Assembly (NCBI RefSeq): GCF_050296195.1
Contig: NZ_JBNKRB010000034.1
Length of the DNA stretch: 64,000 nt
Origin: Gynuella sp050296195
Lineage (GTDB): Bacteria > Pseudomonadota > Gammaproteobacteria > Pseudomonadales > Natronospirillaceae
Direction: 5' to 3' (one strand)
This document shows, in pieces, positions 54,107-62,235 of this stretch. Each line of letters starts with the position of its first letter. The stretch's first letter is position 1. The notes under the pieces are model-generated. The model had not been told where the DNA came from, made no database searches, and saw nothing but the letters and a program-made list of their open reading frames with translations. The translations under genes and the position numbers were made by a program.

Positions 54107-55525
54107 ATGTCAAAAAGTATCATGATCATGGGGTGTACCAGTGACGCCGGGAAGTCTTTCGTTGTCAGTGTTTTATGCCGGATATTTGCCAACCAGGGGC
54201 AACGCGTTGCTCCCTTCAAAGCACAGAATATGAGTAATAATGCTGCGGTGACCCATGAAGGCGGAGAAATGGGGCGGGCGCAGTATCTTCAGGCCATCGC
54301 AGCGAGGGTTGAACCACATACGGATTTTAATCCTGTACTATTGAAGCCTCAGGCCAACGTTCTGAGTCAGGTGGTTGTGAATGGTCAGGTGGATCATCAG
54401 CTGAATGCCATGGAGTGGCATGCACGGAAGGAGCGTCTGTGGCCGGTAGTGAAGGCTTGTCTTGATCGTCTACAGAAAGAGTATTCGCTGATTCTGATCG
54501 AAGGTGCCGGCAGTCCGGCAGAAGTGAATCTCAAAAAATCAGATATTGTTAATTTCGCGGTTGCCACTCATGTAGAGGCGGATGTATTTCTGGTGGCGGA
54601 TATCGATCGTGGTGGGGCGTATGCGCACTTGCTGGGTACTTTTATGTGTCTGACCGAAGCAGAACGGCTCAGGGTCAAAGGTTTTGTATTGAATAAGTTC
54701 CGAGGGGATGAATCTCTGCTGGCGGATGCCAACGACTGGCTGTATCAACAATCCGGTGTCCCAATTGTGGCAGTGCTGCCTTATACCCGCCATCGATTGC
54801 CTGAAGAGGATGCTTTTTTTCATCGTTCCAGAGCTGCCAGAGGGGCTGTCAATATGGGTCTTGTGATGTACCCATATGCCAGTAACCTGGATGAGTTTGA
54901 TTCTTTGGCCTATCACGATGAGGTGCAACTGACCGTGGTCAGACATGTCGCTGACCTTGAAAATCTGGACGCATTGATTTTACCGGGAGCCAAACATGTT
55001 GCTGCGGCCATGCAGTATCTGCAGGAAGAAGGCCTGGATGTTGGAATACGCCAGTTTATCGACCGAGGTAAGTCAGTGCTGGGCATTTGCGGAGGGTTGC
55101 AATTGTTGGGGCGGGAGGTGATTGATGAGTTTCATGTTGAAGGAGGTTCATTCCGTGGACTGGATATTCTGCCCTTGCAGACCCGGTTTCAAAAACCCAA
55201 GACAACGGTCCGGCGAATGATTAACTGGCAGGCAGATGAACTGTCTGTCTATGAGATTCACCAGGGAGAAAGCGAGGCGCTGGAAGACTCACTGGAAGTG
55301 TTTATTGAAGCTGGTACCGGATTCCGGAAAGGCAATGTATATGCCTCTTACCTACATGGGTTATTTGAAAATGCCTGTTTTTGCCGGTGGTTTTTACAGC
55401 CTCTGGGGGTGCAATTCAGTCAGCAGGCAAACTGGTATGACTTTCTGGATACTGAATTAGATCGGCTGGCTATGGAGCTACAGCCAAGGTTGGAACAAAT
55501 CATTGATTATGGCCAGTTAACCTGA
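54107..55525 (+). CDS. cobQ: Cobyric acid synthase
   Basis: CobQ amidates four side chains of adenosylcobyrinic diamide in B12 synthesis. The 472-aa protein has the N-terminal dethiobiotin-synthetase-like ATP domain (MGCTSDAGKSFVVSVLCRIF, PFKAQNMSNNAAVT, LIEGAGSPAEVNL) and a C-terminal glutaminase domain with the nucleophile in VLGICGGLQLLG and the catalytic histidine in SYLHGLFEN. The start has no obvious ribosome site. No other corrin genes except cobO (1.2 kb away, opposite strand) are present. Confidence 0.94.
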   Translation: MSKSIMIMGCTSDAGKSFVVSVLCRIFANQGQRVAPFKAQNMSNNAAVTHEGGEMGRAQYLQAIAARVEPHTDFNPVLLKPQANVLSQVVVNGQVDHQLNAMEWHARKERLWPVVKACLDRLQKEYSLILIEGAGSPAEVNLKKSDIVNFAVATHVEADVFLVADIDRGGAYAHLLGTFMCLTEAERLRVKGFVLNKFRGDESLLADANDWLYQQSGVPIVAVLPYTRHRLPEEDAFFHRSRAARGAVNMGLVMYPYASNLDEFDSLAYHDEVQLTVVRHVADLENLDALILPGAKHVAAAMQYLQEEGLDVGIRQFIDRGKSVLGICGGLQLLGREVIDEFHVEGGSFRGLDILPLQTRFQKPKTTVRRMINWQADELSVYEIHQGESEALEDSLEVFIEAGTGFRKGNVYASYLHGLFENACFCRWFLQPLGVQFSQQANWYDFLDTELDRLAMELQPRLEQIIDYGQLT

Positions 55526-55660
55526 ACCTGTCTTTTGTGCATTCTTCCAAACTGGTCTCTGTAGTTGAAAACCAATAAAAATGGACTTTAATTAAATAGT
55601 AGGGATTCAGGAGCGGTTTGATATTTCCTGATTATAGTTGAAGGTTGGTACGTAGAGGTG

Positions 55661-56548
55661 ATGGCGATAGATTCAACGTTACAACATGAATACGATTCAT
55701 TTGGACCGTGGCTGCTGGAGATCAAGCAAGCCCAAGATATTCCCCTGGTGTTTGTTGATTACTTTCAACTGACTGATGAGATTCTATTGGCTTTAAAGGT
55801 GCCCCGGCCGATCGAACGCCGGGATGCCAGGCCAGGGCAGGTTTTATACGATGGCATTGTTTGCCTGTATGACCGTGAAGTGAAAATACTGCATCTGGAG
55901 CAGCAACAGGTATTGGTCGAAAGTGTCTGTTATAAAGATATCGTAACTATTCAGGATGTGCGGGATCTGCTAATGGGAGAGCTGAGAATCCAGACAGACC
56001 ACCGCAGTTACAGTATTCCGTATAATATGGTATCGCAGGAGATGGTCGATCAGGTTGTCCATATTCTTCGAAAGAAATATATATGTTCGGATATTCTAAT
56101 CAAGCTGGAGGATGAGAGCTTCCCGAATGTTGAATTGCCATTGTTGTTCAAAAACGCACTGAATAAACTGAGGGCAAACGAAAAGCTTTCCTTATTGGCC
56201 TATCAACCTAATATGGTATTGGAAGGAAACTCCTCTGATGATTATGAGCGCTTTGAAAACATCTATAACAACTACACACTGTATTGCAGTCTGTTTTTGA
56301 GTGCTGAGCGGGAAATTGTCGTTATCAGCAGCAACAAGCCCGTAAAGCGCCGTATAGAAGTCGATAACAGTTATATTCTCAGTTATATTCCTTACAGTCA
56401 GCTTCGCGATATGCAAATTGAGAAAGACCGGAGGTTTATCGGTTTACGTCATTTGCAGCTGAAGTTTGGTCATCAGAATCTTGAGTTTATGTTGGACCAG
56501 AACACTACCCGAAAGATCAGAGTTCATGTTCTGGACCGTGTGCACTGA
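55661..56548 (+). CDS. Unrecognised protein, possibly with two PH-like halves
   Basis: A 295-aa soluble protein with no signal peptide or membrane segment. I cannot assign a family. Two segments look like strand-rich PH-type folds each closed by a helix: about residues 60-140 (YDGIVCLYDREVKILHLEQQ ... EMVDQVVHILRKKY) and about 210-295 (YCSLFLSAEREIVVISSNKP ... NLEFMLDQNT). A GTG three bases before the ATG is also possible. It lies between cobQ and cobO, but nothing in it suggests a role in B12 synthesis. Confidence 0.7.
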   Translation: MAIDSTLQHEYDSFGPWLLEIKQAQDIPLVFVDYFQLTDEILLALKVPRPIERRDARPGQVLYDGIVCLYDREVKILHLEQQQVLVESVCYKDIVTIQDVRDLLMGELRIQTDHRSYSIPYNMVSQEMVDQVVHILRKKYICSDILIKLEDESFPNVELPLLFKNALNKLRANEKLSLLAYQPNMVLEGNSSDDYERFENIYNNYTLYCSLFLSAEREIVVISSNKPVKRRIEVDNSYILSYIPYSQLRDMQIEKDRRFIGLRHLQLKFGHQNLEFMLDQNTTRKIRVHVLDRVH

Positions 56549-56572
56549 TTTATCTGATTTATCTGATTAATC
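56546..56572. repeat. Short tandem repeat (3 x 9 bp)
   Basis: TGATTTATC, TGATTTATC, TGATTAATC in tandem, starting on the stop codon of the preceding gene. Probably replication slippage; it also places two further TGA triplets in the same frame. Confidence 0.6.
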
Positions 56573-56701
56573 GAAAACGTTTATCTTTTTGCATTCAGAG
56601 TGGTGGCTCATGGCTTCATTGACACTGGAATCTGTTTATTGAGAAGTGTCCACGCATTGGTGTCTTCATATATCTAGCTGAAACCAAGTGAGCCATCGTT
56701 T

Positions 56702-57304
56702 CTAAAGATCTATACCTTTTCTTGCCTTGATGCCTGCTTTAAAGGCATGTTTGACGTCATGTACTTCCGATACGGTGTCAGCCAGTTCTCGAATAGCTGA
56801 ACCACCACCACGACCGGTTATCACAACGGATTGTTCTACAGGACGTTCATTGATTGCTTTGATAACACGTTCGGCGTCCAAATATTTGTAGCCAATCATG
56901 TAGGTGATTTCGTCCAGCACCACCAGATGATAGGCTTCATCAGCCAGCAGCTTTTCTGCATGTTCCCAGGTACGTTGTGCTGCTGCAATATCTGCTTCTC
57001 TGTTTTGAGTGTTCCAGGTAAAACCGGTGCCCATCTGATAAAAATACACCTCGGGATGATGGTTGCGGATGAACAATTCTTCACCGGACATTTGTTCGCC
57101 CTTAATGAACTGAATGACACCAACTTTGTAGCCATATCCCAGACTTCTCATGACCATGCCAAAGGCAGAGCTGGATTTGCCTTTACCATCTCCCGTCAAT
57201 AGCAGAACGATGCCGCGTTCGGTCGTGGCAGCAGCGATACTTTTATCCACTTTGGCTTTTTGTTTGGCCATCGCTGTTTTATGTTTTTCATTTTTGTCTG
57301 CCAT
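56702..57304 (-). CDS. cobO: Cob(I)yrinic acid a,c-diamide adenosyltransferase
   Basis: CobO/BtuR adenosylates corrinoids in B12 synthesis and salvage. The 200-aa protein has the inverted-orientation P-loop LLLTGDGKGKSSSAFGMVMR, the VIQFIKGEQMSGEE segment, LVVLDEITYMIGYKYLD and VVITGRGG. An N-terminal Lys-rich helix (residues 1-25) precedes the ATPase. The ATG at 57304 has GAGAG upstream; a longer open frame starting at 57415 has no family counterpart. It points toward cobQ's neighbour but is on the opposite strand. Confidence 0.94.
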   Translation of the reverse strand: MADKNEKHKTAMAKQKAKVDKSIAAATTERGIVLLLTGDGKGKSSSAFGMVMRSLGYGYKVGVIQFIKGEQMSGEELFIRNHHPEVYFYQMGTGFTWNTQNREADIAAAQRTWEHAEKLLADEAYHLVVLDEITYMIGYKYLDAERVIKAINERPVEQSVVITGRGGGSAIRELADTVSEVHDVKHAFKAGIKARKGIDL

Positions 57305-57780
57305 ATTCTGTTCTCTCACTCTGGTTAGGCGGGTTGTCGGTGGTTTGGCAGGATATCGCCGAACCTGTTTTGATCTCAGGTTATAACTTTGCCAGATTTG
57401 CACAGGAATTGGCAAAGATCAGCAAAAACCCCAGAAAAATGCAGGGTAATTAGCAGAATGACTTTTGGAGGCCGTAGGCTGAAGCCATGTCTGCCGGTCG
57501 AATGGAGGGAAATATGCTGCCAATGAGAAGACCTGATATCTGCTTACGTCATTAAAAACCGTATTGGCTGAAGACTATATTGATATCAATCCCTTCTTGG
57601 ATGCGAATATTTTATTGGGTGGAAACTGCCGAATATGAAGGTGACAAACCGCTACAGGACAGAAAAAAAGAATATTATCGTCGGCTCACCGTGTCGTGAG
57701 GAAGTGTATTTTGTTTGTAAACAAAACGTATATAATCGCGCGCTTATTTCGATAATCTTCATGGACACTAGGAGCTACGT
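57305..57780. other. Divergent region between cobO and a lipoprotein gene
   Basis: About 475 bp without a supported gene. The right end holds the promoter and palindrome described separately. On the plus strand at 57525-57535 GAGAAGACCTG resembles the last box of cobalamin riboswitches, but the rest of the RNA is not there and the orientation is wrong for cobO. Confidence 0.4.
57709..57736 (+). promoter_or_regulatory. Promoter with perfect palindromic operator for the lipoprotein gene
   Basis: TTTTGTTT-GT-AAACAAAA (57709-57726) has exact 8-bp arms and sits directly over the expected -35 and spacer of a perfect -10 box TATAAT (57731-57736). The -35 itself is poor. This looks like a regulated promoter, with a dimeric regulator bound at the palindrome. 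The lipoprotein start lies 45 nt downstream. Confidence 0.6.
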
Positions 57781-58323
57781 TTGAAAATCAAAGTTGTTTG
57801 GATGATGTTATGGGTCAGTCTGTTGACTGCATGTAATGCGTCATTACCGGCCAGGGAAGAAACCAATGACGCTGTATTTGTCGTTCCGACCGAGTTTATA
57901 AAACACCAGAATGCTGAATATCTCAAATCATTCTGGCTGGATTTTGAGCCGGTGGATGCAGGCGAACCTTTCCAGGTAGTGGTCAATCCTTTTGATGGTC
58001 GGCACAAGGTGCTGAAAGCCGGGGTGCAACCAGGTACTTATCTGCTGACTCGGTTTAGTCTCCATGCCATGCGTAAAAAAGGTTGGGATGCTTCCCGCGA
58101 TGATCGTAGCTGGGACATGAATATGCTGGTCGAGATTGCAGAAGGCACCGTAACCGTCTGGAGTCACAAGTTGATATACCGTGTCGACAAAAGTGGAGGT
58201 AGAACGTATCAGGAACAATTTGATCTGCTGCCGTTGGATAGTCAGTTGAGCAGACAGATTAAGATTGAACTGGAAAACATGAATGACGCTGACAGTTGGC
58301 CAATCATCTTTTTAACCGACTAG
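57781..58323 (+). CDS. Small lipoprotein of unknown function
   Basis: A 180-aa predicted lipoprotein: signal peptide with lipobox LLTAC (cysteine at residue 18, Asn at +2). The mature part is strand-rich, with VLKAGVQPGTYLLTRFSLHA resembling a surface beta-domain found in other small lipoproteins. No family was recognised. The start is TTG, supported by AGGAG six bases upstream and by the signal peptide reading frame. Confidence 0.75.
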   Translation: MKIKVVWMMLWVSLLTACNASLPAREETNDAVFVVPTEFIKHQNAEYLKSFWLDFEPVDAGEPFQVVVNPFDGRHKVLKAGVQPGTYLLTRFSLHAMRKKGWDASRDDRSWDMNMLVEIAEGTVTVWSHKLIYRVDKSGGRTYQEQFDLLPLDSQLSRQIKIELENMNDADSWPIIFLTD

Positions 58324-58473
58324 TTCCTAGTGATACCTGCCCTGCATTGTCGCTGGAGCAGGTGTCTGTTTACGGCCGTTTGTTGTGAAAGCGGTGTAAA
58401 AATTCTCTTACAACCGCCCCTTTATGATTTATAAACTCTGCTATCCAGATGGTTTTGCCTTGTCTTCAGTGCC

Positions 58474-59136
58474 TCAGAAGCCCGGCTGCTGTTTTAATGA
58501 TTCAGCGTTTATTGATTTCAGGCGATCCATCACCCGCTGAACAAACTTCAGTTTGCGCTTCTGGCGGATTCGCTTGCTGAATATCTGCACCGGAATAAAC
58601 GTACGTTCACCTAATCCGTCGATCAATACAAATTCCTCTGTACCATCTTCCTGCTGTTCCAGGACAACGTTTTCCAAATTCAAATCGCCCAATACCAGTT
58701 TACTGGTGAGCACAATTTCCAGAAAGTGCATCAGTTTCTGATATCTTTGCTCATTGATTTGACCATTATTGATGAGCTGGCCCAGTGTTGGGGCAAGTTC
58801 GCCACTACCATCACGGACAGCGGAAACCACCAGGCCGATTCCCAGATCTGTATCGACCAGGCCACCGATAGGGGCAATGTGCTTGATGATTCCTTCCGGG
58901 GCACCGTAGCGGGAATCAAGATACACGGCCAGTTCTCTCAGATAACCAGTCATATAAACGAAACGGTCTTCCATGCGGGCATACCAGGTTTTGAATCTGC
59001 CAAGGTTTTGATCGGGGATCATGGAGCGATGAACTTTAATTAGCCAGTCCGGGTTGTCAGGATGTTCATAGATGTATCTGGTTTTTCCGACCGCAACAGG
59101 TTTACGGCCAGCAAGGTTAAAAAAAAGGTGGTACAT
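58474..59136 (-). CDS. YrbL-family kinase-like protein
   Basis: A 220-aa protein of the YrbL family, which in enterobacteria is controlled by PhoP and has a protein-kinase-like fold of unknown activity. It shows the opening lysine strand YEHPDNPDWLIKVHR, the loop LVLGDLNLENVVLEQ in the place of a kinase catalytic loop, and IDGLGERTFIPVQIFSKRIR, which parallels the GESTLIP segment of E. coli YrbL. The C-terminus is basic. A role in metal or envelope stress is possible, but no evidence here decides it. Confidence 0.8.
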   Translation of the reverse strand: MYHLFFNLAGRKPVAVGKTRYIYEHPDNPDWLIKVHRSMIPDQNLGRFKTWYARMEDRFVYMTGYLRELAVYLDSRYGAPEGIIKHIAPIGGLVDTDLGIGLVVSAVRDGSGELAPTLGQLINNGQINEQRYQKLMHFLEIVLTSKLVLGDLNLENVVLEQQEDGTEEFVLIDGLGERTFIPVQIFSKRIRQKRKLKFVQRVMDRLKSINAESLKQQPGF

Positions 59137-59866
59137 GAATATGACCTTTACAAAAAACAGTAAAAAAAATTTTCGATAGGAAAATGCCCATCAACATTAG
59201 CAGTTAATAATAAGTCTTTAAGGTCGCTAAAAAAGAGGCTAATTGTGGATTAAATGCAAATTTTCCGTACTTCATGACAATTTTTTTACAAAATTATTTT
59301 TTAAGGTTCGTTTAAGATAAGAAAGCAGCGTTGAATTTTTATCTGTTTGGCGAGGGGGGCGAAAAAGCCCTTTCAAAAGGACTACTTTTGAAAAGTTGAC
59401 TATTAAATTGAAGTGTGGACAGCGTTACCCGCTCCTAGCGGCGTTTAATCACCAGCTAGAAGCGATTACTGTATATGGAGAAAATGGCCATTATGGGAAG
59501 TGAGCATTTGCTATTAATAATCGGATGTTCAAATAAATTTTTTGATCCAATTGAGTGCCTGCCCTTATTGCCATCTGGCGGGGTCGACGAAAATGATGGT
59601 TGGTAATCAATTAGATCGTTCTGACAGTCATCATGTCAAAGCTGTCGATGCTGTGAGAAACCTCTCGGTTTCTTTGGTCTCGCATTGGCTGTGGTCAAGA
59701 TATTGTTCGACACTTACATCAAACAGTTAACACAACATAATTGCTTGCCGGGTTATACGCTTGGTGATAGAGAAAAGGTGACATGGAAAATGGCAACCAC
59801 CGGACTGCATTTCATTCACAGTCGATGGTTACCAAAACGCCCTGATTAGGCAGAATCAGAATTATT
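59137..59866. other. A/T-rich non-coding region
   Basis: About 730 bp with no supported gene. It contains a perfect 9-bp hairpin TTTCAAAAG (59371-59379) / CTTTTGAAA (59385-59393) with a GACTA loop, and long A and T runs upstream of the yrbL-like gene that probably carry its promoter. A 62-codon frame at 59542 lacks a ribosome site and was not accepted. Confidence 0.45.
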
Positions 59867-61312
59867 CTAGAAAGGGTAGTGCTGAGCAGGATCTTCGATG
59901 GTAATCCAGCGCAGGTCAGTGAATTCGGCAATCGCTGCCTCTCCACCAAAGCGACCATAACCACTGGATTTGACACCTCCGAAAGGCATTTGTCCTTCAT
60001 CTCCAACGGTTGGGCCATTAATGTGGCAAATACCGCTTTCAATTTGTTCTGCCACTTTCATGGCCCGCTGAATGTCTCGGCTGAATACTGCAGAGGAAAG
60101 ACCATATTCAGTATCATTCGCTACTCGGATGGCCTCATCTTCATCCTTAACCCGGATAACCGGTTTGACCGGACCGAAAGACTCTTCGCCATACATGCGC
60201 ATTTTGGGTTGAACATGATCGACCAGCGTTGCCTCAACAATCGTACCATTGCGTTGTCCGCCGGCACGGATAGTAGCACCGTGGGTGGTGGCATCGGCCA
60301 TCAGAGCGTCCATTTTCAGCGCGGCATCTTCGTTGATTAGGGAACCCAGAACGACATGTTCGCGAGGGTTTCCGGCTGGCAGTGCGGCGGCCTTGGCGGC
60401 TAGTTTTTCTACAAACTCATCAGCCACACTTTCTTCCACAATCAAGCGTTCAGTTGACATGCAGATTTGTCCCTGGTTCATGAATGCACCAAAGGCTGCG
60501 GCATTGACAGCGGCATCGATATCCGCGTCGCTCAAGACAATAAAAGGGGCTTTGCCGCCCAGTTCCAGCAATACCGGTTTCAGCTCTTTTGCCGCCAGTT
60601 CGGCGACGATTTTGCCAACCCGGGTAGAACCGGTAAAGTTGATGCGCTTGACCGCTGGGTGAGCGATAAGAGCAGGAACAATGGTCGCTGCATCTTCTGG
60701 AGCATTACTGATGATATTTACGACACCTGCCGGAAAACCTGCCTCCATTAATGCTTTACCAATCAATTGATGAGTGCCTGGGCACATTTCAGATGATTTC
60801 AGTACTACGGTATTCCCGCAGGCCAGAGGCATTGCGATTGCACGGGTGGCAAGGATAATCGGAGCGTTCCATGGAGCAATACCTACACAGACACCCGCTG
60901 GACGACGAACGGCCATAGCAGTCGTGCCCGGTTTGTCAGAAGGTATGATTTCGCCCTTGATTTGCGTCGTCATGGCTGCCGCTTCTCTCAGCAGGCTGGC
61001 CGCGAACATAGTATTAAAGCCCGCCCATGGGCCCGTAGCCCCGCACTCGGAGATCATCAGGCTGGTAAACTCTTCTACCTTGGACTCCAGTATGTCTGCT
61101 GCCTTCAGCAATAGAGCCCGGCGTGCATTGGGGCCTGTTTTTGACCAGTCAGGAAAAGCCGCTTGAGCTGCATCCACAGCCGCTTCAGCATCTTTCACCG
61201 TGGCTGCGTATGCCTTCGTTGCAACTTCACCCGTTACCGGATCCAGTCGTTTAAAACAATGATTGTCATCGACAGCGATCTCTTCACCATTGATCAATAG
61301 TCCAATATTCAT
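59867..61312 (-). CDS. Aldehyde dehydrogenase (aromatic/salicylaldehyde-vanillin type)
   Basis: A 481-aa NAD(P)-dependent aldehyde dehydrogenase. Visible residues are the oxyanion Asn in GIAPWNAPIIL, the cofactor-binding FTGSTRVGK, the general base Glu in LLELGGKAPF, the nucleophile Cys in NQGQICMSTERL, and EESFGPVKPV. The segment CGATGPWAGFNTMFAASLLREAA fits enzymes acting on salicylaldehyde, vanillin or benzaldehyde, but no aromatic pathway genes are nearby. AAGGTGGGG precedes the ATG; a longer frame to 61396 is less likely. Confidence 0.92.
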   Translation of the reverse strand: MNIGLLINGEEIAVDDNHCFKRLDPVTGEVATKAYAATVKDAEAAVDAAQAAFPDWSKTGPNARRALLLKAADILESKVEEFTSLMISECGATGPWAGFNTMFAASLLREAAAMTTQIKGEIIPSDKPGTTAMAVRRPAGVCVGIAPWNAPIILATRAIAMPLACGNTVVLKSSEMCPGTHQLIGKALMEAGFPAGVVNIISNAPEDAATIVPALIAHPAVKRINFTGSTRVGKIVAELAAKELKPVLLELGGKAPFIVLSDADIDAAVNAAAFGAFMNQGQICMSTERLIVEESVADEFVEKLAAKAAALPAGNPREHVVLGSLINEDAALKMDALMADATTHGATIRAGGQRNGTIVEATLVDHVQPKMRMYGEESFGPVKPVIRVKDEDEAIRVANDTEYGLSSAVFSRDIQRAMKVAEQIESGICHINGPTVGDEGQMPFGGVKSSGYGRFGGEAAIAEFTDLRWITIEDPAQHYPF

Positions 61313-61844
61313 GGTTCCCCACCTTATTATTTTTGTATCTGAGTTGATCTTTACAGCTTGGTTGTGCTGATAAAGCCATGTTGATGAACTCCACATCCAC
61401 AGGCAAACAATCTTTTTCTAACGCTTATTGAATTTGGCTATAGCTATGCACGGGAATCATAACTCCCGTTGGGTTATTGGCGCAGCGGGGAAGGGCTCTG
61501 CAATCACTGGAGGGCAAGACTGGAAGCCCGCCTTACACCGTGTTGTATGGAGTTTTGGGAGATCCGAAAATCATTGCGGTGACCTGCCCAGGTGTGGATT
61601 TCCCGGCTATAAGATATGCCTGGACAGGCAATTTATGAGCGGGCCAAAAATGCTGGCGACTGGCCAGGCCTGGTCTAGGTCTTTAAATGTCGCGTCGCCG
61701 AAGAGGCGGATTTTATCAACTTGAATCAATACTGCGTTTTGATGGTGGGTTAAAAGAGGAGCGTTTATATCGCTACAACAATCAACCCGATGATATTTGT
61801 TATCCGGTTGATAAACAGAACCGAACAAAACTATGACGCGGGAA
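61313..61844. other. Non-coding region between aldehyde dehydrogenase and DUF1127 gene
   Basis: About 530 bp. I see no supported gene. A small hairpin ACGGGA (61450-61455) / TCCCGT (61464-61469) lies about 140 nt upstream of the aldehyde dehydrogenase start. Short open frames on both strands lack ribosome sites and family similarity. Confidence 0.4.
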
Positions 61845-62069
61845 TTATTGCCAGAACCATTTTTTCGATTCCTGGCGGACATCCTGGTTCGTTAAGCCGA
61901 TATCCTGATAAAGGTACGCAGGCAAATGGCGTAGCTGTCTTCGGGTTTGAGCATTCTGGCGCCAGGTTAACCAATAGTGGCGTAGAACTGCCGGTCTGAG
62001 CCGCTGTAACCCAGGGCCCCCCAGGAATTGGCTGCCCCATGATCTTAAGAGTATCCCCTTATTGTTCAT
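61845..62069 (-). CDS. DUF1127-family small protein (YjiS-like)
   Basis: A 74-aa basic protein. The C-terminal half is a DUF1127 domain: RHYWLTWRQNAQTRRQLRHL followed by YLYQDIGLTNQDVRQESKKWFW, matching the family pattern W-x-R-x(n)-R-x-L-x-x-L...L-x-D-I-G-L-x-x-x-D...FW. A strong ribosome site (GGAGG, six bases before the ATG) supports expression. Family members are linked to RNA binding and phosphate or carbon metabolism in alphaproteobacteria; the role here is unknown. It is divergent from a MocR regulator, as yjiS is next to yjiR in E. coli. Confidence 0.85.
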   Translation of the reverse strand: MNNKGILLRSWGSQFLGGPGLQRLRPAVLRHYWLTWRQNAQTRRQLRHLPAYLYQDIGLTNQDVRQESKKWFWQ

Positions 62070-62129
62070 TGCTGTCCTCCGTTGCTAATGACTGTGCTGG
62101 AAGATATGCTACAAACTCTATCTGAACCG

Positions 62130-62189
62130 TAACAGATTCAGATTTTCTATATATTAACCAATACAGATTGAGAAAAAGCTCATCTGTTA
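62130..62189. promoter_or_regulatory. Candidate MocR operator region with three ACAGAT sites
   Basis: TAACAGAT (62130-62137) is an exact inverted copy of ATCTGTTA (62182-62189), and a third ACAGATT lies between them at 62163-62169 in direct orientation to the first. An A/T-rich TATATATT near 62149 could be the -10 box. Direct plus inverted repeats beside their own gene are typical for MocR regulators. Confidence 0.55.
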
Positions 62190-62235
62190 TGGTCCATTTT
62201 TGATACAACTGTACTGGTTCTGGGAGTTCTCAGTT

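Noticed and set aside
59542..59730. 62-codon plus-strand frame upstream of the aldehyde dehydrogenase end
   Set aside because: No ribosome site, no recognisable motif; looks random.
61607..61882. 91-codon minus-strand frame overlapping the DUF1127 gene
   Set aside because: It overlaps the supported DUF1127 gene in another frame and shows no family similarity or ribosome site.
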